Shown: positions 7,242 to 16,551, numbered from the stretch's first letter. The stretch is DNA of 64,000 nt from Arcicella gelida (GCF_034931025.1 NZ_JAYGIL010000019.1:75446-139445); one strand, 5' to 3'. Program-made: numbers and translations. The notes: generated by a model from the sequence alone, not told the origin.

Positions 7242-8750
7242 ATGGAAAATAACCAAGAACATAAATTAGATAACTTTTTCAAAAAGTCGCTTGAAAACCA
7301 ATCCTTTCCTCCTCCAGAAAATCTTTGGGAAAGTATTGCTGCTGAGACAATTGGCAAAGAAAGCAAAGGCATTAACCCATTGGCAAAATATGCAGTTTCA
7401 TCTTTAGTACTTTTAATAATTATGGGTTTAGGATATTGGTTACTGAAAGGTAATACAACTGATGAAATCGTTAGTAAAAAGATGAGTTCAGAAGTAATGA
7501 GTAGCGATTTAGTCACAGATGTTGTATCTCGTCAGCCCTCCAATGTGAATGAGTTAAAAAATCATCAAACAGTAGGTCAAACAACAAGTAATATCCTTGA
7601 TATAACTGAAAACTCAAATATGAGTAAAATAAATACTAAGAGGAAAAGCAATGTTTCAAGCCAAGCTTCTATTGACAAACAAGCTACACAAAACAGCAAG
7701 CCAATCGTTGAAAATGTAATCATTACCGATGAAGGTAATCATGGTGCTGTACTTTTAACAGAAAATAAAATACTAGAAGTAAATCTATCTAAAATACTTT
7801 CCAAGCATACTGTGTTCAATGATTTATCAAATAAAAATCAACAATTACTTAAAGAAAAGATTCGTCCATTAGAAGTATTTGAAGAAGATTTACCAGAAGA
7901 ATCGCCGAGAAAAACAGGCTCTAAATTAAGTTTAAAACATCCAATCGTCTCATTCGACTATGGCGTTTCATCTAATACTTGGAAGTTTAAGTCTGAAAAC
8001 TCGTTGGTTTATAATGTAATTTATCCTGAAAAAAGTTCTTCTACTTTTCTAAAAGCCAATGTTGCTTGGAATCTTACAGCAAAATCAAGATTGGGAATCA
8101 GTGCTGCTTATCATATATACAATTTGGGAAAACCTTATTATAATATCCCTATATGGAGTAGCTACTGGGCTGCTCCATCAGTATATTTGAATACTAAAAA
8201 TGGCGAACAATATTACAGTGCAATTCTACCTTTAGGTACAGTAAATATTCCTGCTGAAAGATTTGCAGAAGTAGTAAAACTAACTCCAGATACAATTTAC
8301 AGCGTAAGAAGTATGTTAATGACGCAAGACCACCGCATGACAACCTTTACTTTAGGAATTACTTCTCAAAATGATATTTTAAACTTACAAAGCAAGAAGA
8401 ATAAACACCTCAATTTGAAAATATATGGTATTGCCGATTTTACCTTTCAAAGACAAATAAGCTATCGATACATAGCAAAGGATGTTATCTCAAGCATTTT
8501 TTGGACGGGTGGAACAATCAATAATAATGAAAAGGAGATTAGCTACGACAGCAAACATCTTGAAAATGGCTCAAACTTTATTTTTGGAGCGAGAGTTGGT
8601 TTGGGCTTAGGTTGGAAATTTACGCCCAAATTAGGTTTGCATCTTGAAGGAACAACACAAAATTCATTCAATTCATGGGTAAAAAACCAAGAAGTAAATA
8701 CCTATTTAAGAAACAATGGGATTAATGTTGGGATTAATCTTAGTTTGTAA
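7242..8750 (+). CDS. Membrane-anchored partner of the ECF sigma factor with C-terminal beta-rich domain
   Basis: A 502 aa protein. Residues 1-45 are cytosolic and begin 'ENNQEHKLDNFFKKSLENQ', similar in style to short anti-sigma-like heads of Bacteroidota. A single membrane helix lies at about 49-68 (YAVSSLVLLIIMGLGYWLL), then a low-complexity linker rich in Ser/Asn/Lys (about 70-240). The C-terminal half (about 240-502) has alternating hydrophobic and aromatic strands with Gly-rich turns, like the small outer-membrane-beta-barrel-type domains common in this phylum. Translational proximity to the sigma gene argues for a regulatory partnership; the anti-sigma role is inference. A terminator follows. 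Confidence 0.6.
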   Translation: MENNQEHKLDNFFKKSLENQSFPPPENLWESIAAETIGKESKGINPLAKYAVSSLVLLIIMGLGYWLLKGNTTDEIVSKKMSSEVMSSDLVTDVVSRQPSNVNELKNHQTVGQTTSNILDITENSNMSKINTKRKSNVSSQASIDKQATQNSKPIVENVIITDEGNHGAVLLTENKILEVNLSKILSKHTVFNDLSNKNQQLLKEKIRPLEVFEEDLPEESPRKTGSKLSLKHPIVSFDYGVSSNTWKFKSENSLVYNVIYPEKSSSTFLKANVAWNLTAKSRLGISAAYHIYNLGKPYYNIPIWSSYWAAPSVYLNTKNGEQYYSAILPLGTVNIPAERFAEVVKLTPDTIYSVRSMLMTQDHRMTTFTLGITSQNDILNLQSKKNKHLNLKIYGIADFTFQRQISYRYIAKDVISSIFWTGGTINNNEKEISYDSKHLENGSNFIFGARVGLGLGWKFTPKLGLHLEGTTQNSFNSWVKNQEVNTYLRNNGINVGINLSL

Positions 8751-8757
8751 ATTTTTA

Positions 8758-8800
8758 GAAAGATTCTCTGGATACTCAAAAAATACCCAGAGAATCTTTC
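8758..8800. terminator. Terminator between convergent genes
   Basis: GAAAGATTCTCTGG (8758-8771) pairs with CCAGAGAATCTTTC (8787-8800), a 14-bp stem with a 15-nt loop; T-runs flank both sides. It serves the sigma-factor operon and the converging sugar ketoisomerase gene. Confidence 0.75.
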
Positions 8801-8808
8801 CAATATTT

Positions 8809-9177
8809 TTAGGCTTTATAGGGTTCAAAAATATAATCGGATGGGTCGAATGCAGTTGAAGCTAATACTAATAAAATGGTATTGGGTTTGAAATTTTGCA
8901 TGATATGCCAATCTCTCGGTTCAAGAATTAGACATTTATCAGGAGTATCCAATAAAAAAAGCTCTTGTTTTTCTCCATTATGGTTTACAATTTCACAAGA
9001 ACCTTGAATACAAATGGCAGCTTGTCGGGTTTCATGATGCCTATGTCCACCTCTTGATGATTCATCAACACCGTATATATAAAACAACCTTTTTACTTCG
9101 AATGGAATGATACGATCTAGAACCGTTAATGAACCTCTGTTATCGTGAAAAGTTTTTAATGTTAAGAGTTCAGCCAT
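8809..9177 (-). CDS. FdtA/QdtA-family cupin (sugar 3,4-ketoisomerase-like)
   Basis: A 122 aa single-domain cupin. The metal/substrate site 'RGGHRHHETRQAAICIQGSCEI' (about residues 42-63), followed by 'LILEPRDWHIM', is characteristic of dTDP-4-dehydro-6-deoxyglucose 3,4-ketoisomerases (FdtA, QdtA) and the WxcM C-terminal domain. These enzymes make dTDP-3-amino-3,6-dideoxyhexoses for surface glycans. Its ATG lies inside the end of the upstream GT14 glycosyltransferase gene (16-bp overlap), so the two are translationally coupled. Confidence 0.8.
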   Translation of the reverse strand: MAELLTLKTFHDNRGSLTVLDRIIPFEVKRLFYIYGVDESSRGGHRHHETRQAAICIQGSCEIVNHNGEKQELFLLDTPDKCLILEPRDWHIMQNFKPNTILLVLASTAFDPSDYIFEPYKA

Positions 9178-10025
9178 TTATTATTATGTATGTGTTTATC
9201 TATTAAATTAAGAATTTCAACATCGTGGCTAGTTTTAAATTTTCTAGCAAAAAGATGTTCAGATTTCATTAAACTATCAAAATCTTCAACACCAAGCGTT
9301 TTGGGATGTGCTCCCCCAGCCGACCAATCTAAATATCTTGCATGATTGTTTGTTATTGCATCTCGATAACAAGAGTTCATTAAAATAGTTTGAAAAACAA
9401 ACTCGTCACAGCCCCAAGTATATAGAAAGAAATTTAAAAAATTTCTATTCCCTTCAACTGTTTTTACTACATAATTAGCCGCATCTTGCGTTAACGTCCA
9501 AAACATTGCCTTGCCATAAATAGTAAGTTCTTTTGGTATTTTTCTTGGAGCAAGAAAAACATTAATCAGCCATTCAAGCTTATATTTTCCTATGAATGTA
9601 AAGTTTACTAAATGAAAACGATTTAGTTTTGGAATATCTTCTTTTACATCCTTTTCAATATTTATGGCTTCGATAAATTGTTTTCCTTGATTAGCTTTCA
9701 AAAACGCTAAAATATATTCTAAAGGCTTAATTGGATAATCTTGTCCACTCATAAAGTTGATATAATCATACTTTTTTCCTGTTGCTTCAATTTCTTTTAT
9801 ACAACTAAAAGTGGCTTTAACAGTATTATATCCAGCCCATCTTACTTCAACACGATTTTTGATTAGGTACACATTTTGAATATCATTTAAATATAGGTGT
9901 GGCTTTATATCTATTTTTTCATCAACATGAATATAGAAATCTGAGTCTGGATGCCACAGATTCATAATCATTCTTTCAGTCTGCTTTGGGTCAGTATAAG
10001 TTAATATTAAGTGAGCTAATTTCAT
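9162..10025 (-). CDS. GT14-type beta-1,6-N-acetylglucosaminyltransferase-like protein (Branch family)
   Basis: A 287 aa cytosolic glycosyltransferase. 'KLAHLILTYTDPKQTERMI' followed by 'DSDFYIHVDEKID' (residues 2-40) and 'YINFMSGQDYPIK' (about 87-99) are Core-2/I-Branching (PF02485) signatures; 'GCDEFVFQTILMNS' (about 207-220) matches the conserved acidic block near the end. The family transfers GlcNAc or xylose to glycans or proteoglycan cores; in bacteria it works in surface polysaccharide assembly. The overlapping ketoisomerase gene fits that role. Confidence 0.8.
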   Translation of the reverse strand: MKLAHLILTYTDPKQTERMIMNLWHPDSDFYIHVDEKIDIKPHLYLNDIQNVYLIKNRVEVRWAGYNTVKATFSCIKEIEATGKKYDYINFMSGQDYPIKPLEYILAFLKANQGKQFIEAINIEKDVKEDIPKLNRFHLVNFTFIGKYKLEWLINVFLAPRKIPKELTIYGKAMFWTLTQDAANYVVKTVEGNRNFLNFFLYTWGCDEFVFQTILMNSCYRDAITNNHARYLDWSAGGAHPKTLGVEDFDSLMKSEHLFARKFKTSHDVEILNLIDKHIHNNKWLNS

Positions 10026-10494
10026 ATTTCGTCTAGGATAATATTTGCAATTAGATTATAAAAATAAATAATTATACCCCGTTTACCAATGTTTTTACAT
10101 TAAAATAACAAAGTATTTCCTCACTTGTAAAATATTTATAAACGCTGAAACAAGCGTTTTATCTGTCCATTTATTAACCAAGAAGCATCCCTGTTTATTG
10201 TTCAGTTAGTTTTTAAAACACCATCGAAAAGCATCAGTATGATTTGTTAATCTTATTTTGGAGATTCATTTGTTGGAACAACCAATAAATGCCTAGATGA
10301 ATGGAGAAAAGGTAGTTCCAACTTTCTTTTAGAAAGATTTATTGTTTCTTTGAACTTGGATAAATATACCAAAGCTATGCCATCAAAGATTTAGCACATT
10401 CAAAGTTTTATTTTTTTTGGGGGGTGACTTTTGAGGAAGGATAATAAGAAATAGCAAAGAAAATTAATAATGAGGAATAACAATTTTGTCTATT
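10026..10494. other. Intergenic stretch without recognisable gene
   Basis: About 470 bp upstream of the GT14 gene. It holds one short hairpin (ATAAACGCT and AGCGTTTTAT, about 10138-10162) that resembles a terminator, a G-run following a T-run near 10411-10425, and nothing else I can interpret. The GT14/ketoisomerase promoter must lie in its left part. Confidence 0.4.
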
Positions 10495-10530
10495 TTAGCT
10501 TAGACAAACCTAGCAATTTGTCTAAGCTAA
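10495..10530 (-). terminator. Hairpin downstream of the sugar isomerase/epimerase gene
   Basis: TTAGCTTAGACAAA (10495-10508) pairs with TTTGTCTAAGCTAA (10517-10530): a perfect 14-bp stem, 8-nt loop, 20 bp past the stop codon. The U-tract is weak, so an mRNA 3'-end stabiliser is an alternative. Confidence 0.5.
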
Positions 10531-10549
10531 TGAAGTTATTCAAATACAA

Positions 10550-11461
10550 TCAAATCTTAAAACCGATTGTATCTTTTAAAAATGTTTTACTGATTTCTGC
10601 TGATTGTAAAGGTGTACGTGTTTTTTCTGGTACGCCATCTAGTTCTACGATTGCCCATTTTTTGTACTTAATCTTTTCGAGATTATCAAATACAGCTTTC
10701 AAATCCACATTTCCTTGTCCTAATTCTACAAATTTATAGGCTTTGGGGTCATTAAGCTTATCTGCCAAAGGACATTTTACATCTTTAATATGTAATGCAC
10801 CGATGATGTCTTTATATTGTAAAACTGCCTTTGCAGGAATACCTCCTCCTTGATGATAATGAGCAACATCCAATAATAGTTTCATGTATTTCGGATTCAT
10901 CGCCTGTACAATTACATCTACTTCTTCGGGGGTTTCTCCTAATTGGTGCATGTGATTATGATAAACAGCTTGTACTCCTAAATCAGCCGTTTGTTTTCCA
11001 ATTTCATTCATGACGAAAGCCAAACGTTTTAATTCCTCGGTTGTTGGCAATCTATCTTTCGGACGCACAGAATTAGTTAATTGAATAGCGTTTCCACCCA
11101 ATGCTTTTACAAAACTTGCATGGGCTACGTGATAATCAATAGTACTTGCTTCTTTAGCGGGATCAATCTCAACATTTCCACTAGAAAACATTGCTAAAGA
11201 CAAACCATTAGAAGCGATTACGTCTTTCAATTCTTGCACTTTTGTTTTATAAGTATCATAAGCGTTGGCTCTTAGCTGAACCCCTTTGAAGCCCAAAGAA
11301 GTAATATCTTTCATGGCATCAAGATCTTTTCCTCCCCAAGTAATGGCAGAATATGCTAATTGAAGATTAGGTACTTTAGCCAGACTTTCAAAAGAAAACA
11401 AAGAAGCAGAAGCTAATAAACCTGCTTGATAAAGGAAATCACGACGAGAAATTTCAGACAT
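10550..11461 (-). CDS. Secreted sugar phosphate isomerase/epimerase-type TIM-barrel protein (Tat substrate)
   Basis: A 303 aa xylose-isomerase-like TIM barrel (AP-endonuclease family 2). The chosen start at 11461 gives a twin-arginine leader, 'SEISRRDFLYQAGLLASASLF', typical of exported Bacteroidota members; the frame remains open 13 codons further, but that extension spoils the leader. The barrel shows 'ITSLGFKGVQLRA' early, 'YHNHMHQLG', 'LLLDVAHYHQGGG' and 'LHIKDVK', the conserved metal-ligand region (Glu/Asp/His). The substrate is unknown; related proteins isomerise or epimerise keto-sugars or inositols in the periplasm. Confidence 0.82.
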   Translation of the reverse strand: MSEISRRDFLYQAGLLASASLFSFESLAKVPNLQLAYSAITWGGKDLDAMKDITSLGFKGVQLRANAYDTYKTKVQELKDVIASNGLSLAMFSSGNVEIDPAKEASTIDYHVAHASFVKALGGNAIQLTNSVRPKDRLPTTEELKRLAFVMNEIGKQTADLGVQAVYHNHMHQLGETPEEVDVIVQAMNPKYMKLLLDVAHYHQGGGIPAKAVLQYKDIIGALHIKDVKCPLADKLNDPKAYKFVELGQGNVDLKAVFDNLEKIKYKKWAIVELDGVPEKTRTPLQSAEISKTFLKDTIGFKI

Positions 11462-11551
11462 TTTCTTAGTTATTTTAGGATATGTAATACTGTATGTCAA
11501 AAGTATAAAGCAAGTTTAAACTACTGAAATTCTGAGATTAAAAATATATTT

Positions 11552-12067
11552 TCACACTCTAAGCTCTCTCAAAATCTTTAATGCTCGACTCTTAAATCCT
11601 GGAGATTGATATGGTAATTGTTCTTCTAATATAAATTTCAACTCAGTTTTAAGTTCAGGATAATGCTTGCTGATATTGAACAAAACCGTCATTGAAAATG
11701 CTTTGATTGCAACCGCTTCTTCATGGTTACTCAAGTATTGAAAACAAATATCTGCCGCAATTCCATGTAATTCTTCTGGGATTTCAACAGTTTGTAACAC
11801 TCGTATTGTATTACGTTTAATGGCATCGTGTAAATTATCTTGCTTGAGATTCAACAGCATTTTTTCAATGTAGGGAAGTACCAAAAAACTCCAATGATCA
11901 ATACAATGCGACATAATATTTGCAGCATGCTGGTTTTTCCTGCTATTTCCTTCAAAGAAAACAGTCATTAATTCATCAAATCTTGCTGAATTTCCATCAA
12001 TCCAATCAATGATTATAGCAAATTTTTCTTTTGAAAATCGTTCTGGAATGGCTTCTTTGATATTCAT
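11552..12067 (-). CDS. HEAT-repeat-like protein
   Basis: A 171 aa all-helical protein built of short antiparallel helix pairs ('VLPYIEKMLLNLKQDNLHDAIKRNTIRVLQ', 'EEAVAIKAFSMTVLFNISKHYPEL', 'PGFKSRALKILREL'), in the style of HEAT/adenylosuccinate-lyase-like repeat scaffolds. No catalytic residues seen. Its ATG lies 1 bp after the stop of the OmpA/PD40 gene, so the two are co-transcribed and probably translationally coupled. Function unknown. Confidence 0.6.
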   Translation of the reverse strand: MNIKEAIPERFSKEKFAIIIDWIDGNSARFDELMTVFFEGNSRKNQHAANIMSHCIDHWSFLVLPYIEKMLLNLKQDNLHDAIKRNTIRVLQTVEIPEELHGIAADICFQYLSNHEEAVAIKAFSMTVLFNISKHYPELKTELKFILEEQLPYQSPGFKSRALKILRELRV

Positions 12068-12068
12068 C

Positions 12069-13967
12069 TTACAAAAACTTTATCTCTATTCTTCGGTTTA
12101 GTTTTCTATTCTCTGCAGAAGTATTTGGCAAAAGTGGTTTGGTTTTTCCATATCCTTCTGATTTTACCATGGCAGGATTGATGCCTTTCTGCACTAAATA
12201 GTCTCTGACAGATTTGGCTCTTTTCTGAGATAAAATTAAATTCTCTGCATCCTTTCCAACATCGTCTGTATGTCCAGAAACTTCAATCGGTAAACCTTTA
12301 TTCTCATTCAGCAAAAGTGTTAATTTATCCAATTCAATCATCGATGCTGGTTGTAATTCCCATTTACCCGTATCAAAAAAGATATTATTTAATATTTCTT
12401 TAGCATTCTTTTGAATAGGTTCAAGTGAAATATTAAGTATTTTATCAGTCCCGATTTGTTGTGATAAATCTACATTGATACTCTTGAAAAAGTAACCTTT
12501 TTTATTCACAAAAATGGCGTATTCATTGCCAGCCGTAAGTACGAAAGTATAGCTCCCTGTTTGATTATCAGCAGTGAACAAGCCTATTTTTTCTTTATCT
12601 TTCAAAGAAACTAACTCAATATTAGCTGATATTTTTTGCTTGGTTTGTGCGTCAGTAACAATTCCTTTTAAGAAAAAAGTAGGTTTAAATTTACTCTGTA
12701 AACTTTCGGGCAAAGTAATTTCTACAATTTTTGCTCTACGAATTTTATCATCTTGACTTCTTTCCAAAGAATAATAAGCTTTTTTACTATCCGAAGTAAT
12801 ATATAAAGCAACTTGATCTTCATGTGTATTCAATGGAAAGCCTAAATTTTCTGGAGTACTCCATTTTCCTTGTTGATTTTCAGCAAAAAACAAATCCAAT
12901 CCGCCCATTCCAATGTGTCCTTCGGAAGAGAAAAAAAGCGTTTTCCCGTTGGCATGAATAAAAGGCGAAAGCTCGTCTTCGCTGGTGTTGATGACATTGC
13001 CAAGATTTTGTGCTTTCGTCCAGACATTCATTGAATCCAAAGTACTCAACCAAATATCTCTTTTGCCAATACTTCCTTTTCTATCCGAAACAAAATACAG
13101 CGTTCGCCCATCCGCAGAAAGTGAAGGCTGTGATTCCCATTCGCCAGAATTGATATTTGACCCTAAATTTTGTGGTGACGACCAATCATTTCCTTCTTTA
13201 TAAGTAATGAATAAATCACAACTTCCGAAGCCTCTTCTACCTCCGCAAGAAGTAAAAACTAAAGTTCTACCATCAGCAGAAATAGAAGCTGTTCCTTCAT
13301 TTTCAAGCGTATTGATTTTATCAGAAATAGAAACAGGAACAGACCAAGTACTGTCTTTAAATACAGATTGATAAAGGTTTTCATCTTTATCCTGTTGACC
13401 CGTAAAAATAAGCGTTTCACGGTCGGCAGAAAGTACGGGGAAGTATTGAGAATCAAAACGATTGACCGTTTTAGGGAGTTCAATTGGCGTAATCTTCAGC
13501 GGATTTTCTAAAGACTTGAGAGCAAACTTACAGCTTTCTAAACGAGCCAAATATCTTTTTTGGTTAGAGAAAGTAACCGCTGGCTGACCTTTTTCTAAAT
13601 AGACTAAAGCCTTTTGGTAATCACCTTTTTTAAGGTACAATTGTCCTACTTGTTGCGAAGCTATTTCTGTAACCGAACTTTTTTCTTGAGCATTTACTGC
13701 CTTTTCGTAGTTGAGAATGGCATTGCCAAATTGGCGGCTTTGTTCATATAATTTTCCTAAATGGAAATAAGGTTCAGCAAATAATTTGTCTCTTTCAATG
13801 GCTTCTTCAAATTCATTATAAGCCGTTTCTAAATCTCTTTCTTGCAAAGCCTTTAAGGCATTTTGGTAAGCCTCAAGTGCTTTTTTGTTAGTGGAAGAAA
13901 GTACATTTTGAGACTTAATAGAGAAGGATAAAGTAGTAAAAAAGAAGAGCAAAAAAAGGAATCTCAT
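12069..13967 (-). CDS. TPR-PD40-OmpA family envelope protein
   Basis: A 632 aa secreted protein with a signal peptide (residues 1-19). Order of parts: TPR helices (about 25-135; 'AYNEFEEAIERDKLFAEPYFHLGKLY'), a WD40-like/PD40 beta-propeller (about 165-400, with repeated 'SADGRTLYFVSDRKGS' and 'HANGKTLFFSSEGHIG' blades), a carboxypeptidase-regulatory-like beta-sandwich (about 430-515) and a C-terminal OmpA peptidoglycan-binding domain (about 522-632; 'GHTDDVGKDAENLILSQKRAKSVRDYL'). This architecture is common in Bacteroidota envelope proteins, including gliding/T9SS PorE-like proteins; this one lacks the obvious neighbours of that system. The HEAT-like gene follows immediately. Confidence 0.88.
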   Translation of the reverse strand: MRFLFLLFFFTTLSFSIKSQNVLSSTNKKALEAYQNALKALQERDLETAYNEFEEAIERDKLFAEPYFHLGKLYEQSRQFGNAILNYEKAVNAQEKSSVTEIASQQVGQLYLKKGDYQKALVYLEKGQPAVTFSNQKRYLARLESCKFALKSLENPLKITPIELPKTVNRFDSQYFPVLSADRETLIFTGQQDKDENLYQSVFKDSTWSVPVSISDKINTLENEGTASISADGRTLVFTSCGGRRGFGSCDLFITYKEGNDWSSPQNLGSNINSGEWESQPSLSADGRTLYFVSDRKGSIGKRDIWLSTLDSMNVWTKAQNLGNVINTSEDELSPFIHANGKTLFFSSEGHIGMGGLDLFFAENQQGKWSTPENLGFPLNTHEDQVALYITSDSKKAYYSLERSQDDKIRRAKIVEITLPESLQSKFKPTFFLKGIVTDAQTKQKISANIELVSLKDKEKIGLFTADNQTGSYTFVLTAGNEYAIFVNKKGYFFKSINVDLSQQIGTDKILNISLEPIQKNAKEILNNIFFDTGKWELQPASMIELDKLTLLLNENKGLPIEVSGHTDDVGKDAENLILSQKRAKSVRDYLVQKGINPAMVKSEGYGKTKPLLPNTSAENRKLNRRIEIKFL

Positions 13968-14130
13968 GTCTGGAAAATTTATTAGAACAAAAGAATTTAT
14001 TTTACAAAAACGGCAAAGGATTTAGTTAATGTTGATGCTCTTTTAAGAAATTAACGAATCCCCAAAATGTTTGTTAATAACAAACATTTTAGTTCAAACG
14101 AAAGGTATCATATTTTTATAAAAACAATCA

Positions 14131-14194
14131 GTAGCGGCAACCCTTGCGGTTGCCCTTCCATTGTTGTGCGGGCAACCGCAAGGGTTGCCACTAC
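14131..14194. repeat. REP-like palindromic element, copy 1
   Basis: Arms at 14131-14155 and 14170-14194 (core GGCAACCCTTGCGGTTGCC) form a 25-bp imperfect hairpin with a 14-nt loop. The same core occurs at 33045-33124, showing a dispersed family. It lies in the intergenic space upstream of the OmpA/PD40 gene. Confidence 0.75.
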
Positions 14195-14238
14195 AATTAA
14201 AATATAAACTCATAAATTTTGCATAACCAATTCCACCA

Positions 14239-14880
14239 TTAAGGAATATCCATAAACTTATGTACTTGTAACGAAATTCTCCATTTCGGATTGTTCTTGA
14301 TGTACTCTATGATTAGCGGAAGCATTTGTTCCATTCTACTCCATTCAGGTTGAAGATATAACATACAATCGGGCGAAACCACTGAGGCAAAACTTTCAGC
14401 CCATTCAAAATCTGATTGATTGAAAATAATTACTTTCAATTCATGTGCTTTAGGATAAATTTCAGGATTGGGCGATTTGAATTTTTTAGGTGAAAAACAA
14501 ATCCAATCCCAAGCTCCCGTTACTTGTTCACAAACGCCAGATGTTTCTATATTGGTTTCAAAACCTGCTTGATGCAAAGCTTCAGTAAGTTCATCTAAAT
14601 TGTGCATCAAAGGCTCGCCGCCTGTAATTACCGCCAAGCGTCCTTCATGAGCAGAAGCTTCCGCCACAATTTGACTAATACTTAATTTTGGATGTGCGTT
14701 TATGTCCCAAGATTCTTTCACATCGCACCAGTGACAGCCGACATCACAACCGCCCAAGCGGATAAAATAAGCGGCTCTGCCTTGGTGAAAACCTTCGCCT
14801 TGAAGCGTATAAAAGGCTTCCATCGTAGGAAGTGACTGATTGGAAGGAGGAATTGCTATATCGTTTTGCTCTTTTGTCAT
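14239..14880 (-). CDS. queE: 7-carboxy-7-deazaguanine synthase
   Basis: A 213 aa radical-SAM enzyme that converts 6-carboxy-tetrahydropterin to 7-carboxy-7-deazaguanine on the way to queuosine. The iron-sulfur motif is Cys45-x3-Cys49-x2-Cys52 (GCDVGCHWCD), preceded by 'FYTLQGEGFHQGRAAYFIRLGG', with 'AVITGGEP' at 83-90 for SAM binding. The start was placed at the ATG at 14880 because the upstream in-frame extension is hydrophobic and unlike the family. No other queuosine genes are near. Confidence 0.92.
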   Translation of the reverse strand: MTKEQNDIAIPPSNQSLPTMEAFYTLQGEGFHQGRAAYFIRLGGCDVGCHWCDVKESWDINAHPKLSISQIVAEASAHEGRLAVITGGEPLMHNLDELTEALHQAGFETNIETSGVCEQVTGAWDWICFSPKKFKSPNPEIYPKAHELKVIIFNQSDFEWAESFASVVSPDCMLYLQPEWSRMEQMLPLIIEYIKNNPKWRISLQVHKFMDIP

Positions 14881-15007
14881 GAGTGTAATATAAGTAAAAT
14901 ACAAAGACAAAATTAGCACATTTCCCGCAGTAAATTGTTGTTGGGCTTTGAAAGCTGTAAAAGGCTTGGATTTGATGGTGCTGAGGATTAATTGTAGATG
15001 TATTTAA

Positions 15008-15040
15008 ACTCATGGCATGACTCTGAGTCATGCCATGAGT
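15008..15040. repeat. 33-bp palindrome of the ATGGCATGACT family, copy 1
   Basis: ACTCATGGCATGACTC, a single T, then the exact reverse complement (16-bp arms). Near-identical 33-bp elements are at 28867 and 29560, and a weaker relative is at about 23177. Located between queE and a VOC gene; possible 3'-end stabiliser or terminator. Confidence 0.8.
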
Positions 15041-15155
15041 AACAAACTATTTATCAACACTTCTAATTTCTTTCTGAACTAGTAGAAAAGCAGTCATTCG
15101 TAATACTTTATTCGCTTAAAAACAGAATTCATTTTAGGTACAAGTGACGCTACGC

Positions 15156-15593
15156 TTAAATCTGTCCTTTATAATTTGGATCAAAATCTACCATCCATTC
15201 AATTCCGTATTTGTCTCTAAACATTCCAAAGTATGAACCCCAAGGACTGTCGGCAATAGGCATTTCAATTTGTCCGCCTTCCGAAAGTCCGTGAAATAAT
15301 TTATCGGCTTCTTCTTTGTTTTCTGCACTGATTGAAATTTTACTTCTGTGTTCGTTTTCGTTTGTGCGTCCCATAATTTCGGGAACATCATTAGCCATCA
15401 GAACGTTGTTGCCAATTGGCAAAGCAATGTGCATTATTTTGTTGGCTTCATGGTCTGGGACTGAAAATTCAGAGCTAGCAAGGTCTTTGAAACGCACAAT
15501 CGTTGCGAATTCTCCGCCAAATACAGATTTGTAAAAGTTAAATGCTTCTTCAGCATTTCCGTTAAAGTTAATGTGAGGATTGATGAGTGCCAT
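15156..15593 (-). CDS. VOC family protein (PhnB-like)
   Basis: A 145 aa glyoxalase-fold protein of the PhnB / 3-demethylubiquinone-methyltransferase-like branch: 'INPHINFNGNAEEAFNFYKSVFGGEF' at the N-terminus, 'MHIALPIGNNVLMANDVPE' in the middle and 'PWGSYFGMFRDKYGIEWMVDFDP' at the end. The start at 15593 (ALINPHINF...) removes a 10-residue in-frame extension not seen in the family. Function unknown; family members bind small molecules or act in antibiotic or methylglyoxal chemistry. Confidence 0.85.
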   Translation of the reverse strand: MALINPHINFNGNAEEAFNFYKSVFGGEFATIVRFKDLASSEFSVPDHEANKIMHIALPIGNNVLMANDVPEIMGRTNENEHRSKISISAENKEEADKLFHGLSEGGQIEMPIADSPWGSYFGMFRDKYGIEWMVDFDPNYKGQI

Positions 15594-15698
15594 AGTTTTA
15601 TAAGTTAAGTTCTTTATATACAAACCTAAGCTTTAACACTCAATAAACAAGGTCGGAAAGCGACAAAAGAGAGGTTCTTTGTGCCAAGTTTTGATATT

Positions 15699-15745
15699 AG
15701 GTGCGTTGCTTACACAAGTGTTGTTGGTGAACAAACACCAACAAC
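15699..15745. repeat. Composite intergenic repeat, partial copy (hairpin end)
   Basis: Contains GGTGCGTTGCTTACACAAG followed by the GTTGTTGGTG-aacaaa-CACCAACAAC hairpin (15720-15745). The same sequence recurs at 16435-16484 and 25110-25155. It lies between the PhnB-like gene and the next minus-strand orphan gene. Confidence 0.85.
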
Positions 15746-15786
15746 GGCAGAAAGGTACGAGTAATTTGAGGCAGTTTTTGTTTCCA

Positions 15787-16326
15787 TCAATGTAGTAGTC
15801 CTATTTTGTTCTTTATTATGTCTTTCAATTCTATTGCTTCCATTTGGTCTATTCCGCTTGTTGCTGTGATAGTCTCATAGCCATAAGAAAAAGTGATTTT
15901 TATTTTGTCAGTAATCCTAAGAAGTTGGAGCATTGCTGTTGGTCCTTCCGAAACAGTTTCGTCTTTAATATCAATGTTTTTAACCTCTGAAAGATTGTAT
16001 GTTTTTGTCTTTGTCCAAAGTGGCGATAGCTTGCTTAATTTTAACTCGTCACTACTAATGTATATTTCCTTCACTCCTTTTAATTGCCATAGAAGTCCTT
16101 TCAAAGTAAAATAGACTACAATTAATGAAAGTATAAAAATCGAAATTCTTTCTAGTACAGATAGTTCATATGCAAAAAACAAGGATTGAATTAGTGCATT
16201 TGTAAATTGAAGAGTAATTAATGATAAGAAAATTATTAATGCCCAACTTTTTCTTTTTGGAGTCGAGATTGTAATTCCTGTGTCTGTCTCAATAATATTT
16301 GATGTCATTTTTTTCGGTACTTCCAT
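15787..16326 (-). CDS. Two-TM membrane protein with PH-like C-terminal domain
   Basis: A 179 aa protein of unknown function. Two membrane helices at about residues 28-50 and 58-80, then a soluble beta-rich C-terminus (about 85-179: 'KEIYISSDELKLSKLSPLWTKTKTYNLSEVKNIDIKDE'), patterned like the bacterial PH domains attached to paired helices. Alternative start at Met7 (16308). The composite intergenic repeat lies directly upstream, so this looks like one of several repeat-separated orphan genes. Confidence 0.55.
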   Translation of the reverse strand: MEVPKKMTSNIIETDTGITISTPKRKSWALIIFLSLITLQFTNALIQSLFFAYELSVLERISIFILSLIVVYFTLKGLLWQLKGVKEIYISSDELKLSKLSPLWTKTKTYNLSEVKNIDIKDETVSEGPTAMLQLLRITDKIKITFSYGYETITATSGIDQMEAIELKDIIKNKIGLLH

Positions 16327-16355
16327 TTGTATTGGTGTCTTTTAAAGTTGTATAT

Positions 16356-16484
16356 AACTCGCTAATAAGCGAAAGATTTGTAGTGCTTTTTGTAATATTC
16401 AGAATTAGCCTTTATAATATGATTTTGATAATTGGTGCGTTGCTTACGCAAGTATTGTTGCTGAACAAACACCAACAACGGCGG
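16356..16484. repeat. Composite intergenic repeat, full copy
   Basis: Begins AACTCGCTAATAAGCGAAAG (mini-hairpin TCGCT/AGCGA), continues through TGTAGTGCTTTTTGTA and TTTATAATATGATTTTGATA, then GGTGCGTTGCTTACGCAAG and the GTTGCTG/CACCAACAAC hairpin. About 129 bp. A near-identical full copy is at 25033-25155; partial copies are at 15699, 17388, 24401 and 27404. Confidence 0.88.
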
Positions 16485-16551
16485 AGTCTGAGACTGCATT
16501 TTATTTATCGTTCTAAGTCAAAAAAGACTTAGAACAGCGAGGGAATCTTGT

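Noticed and set aside
10138..10162. Terminator or small RNA in the 10-kb intergenic gap
   Set aside because: The hairpin is short and imperfect, with no promoter or gene leading into it.
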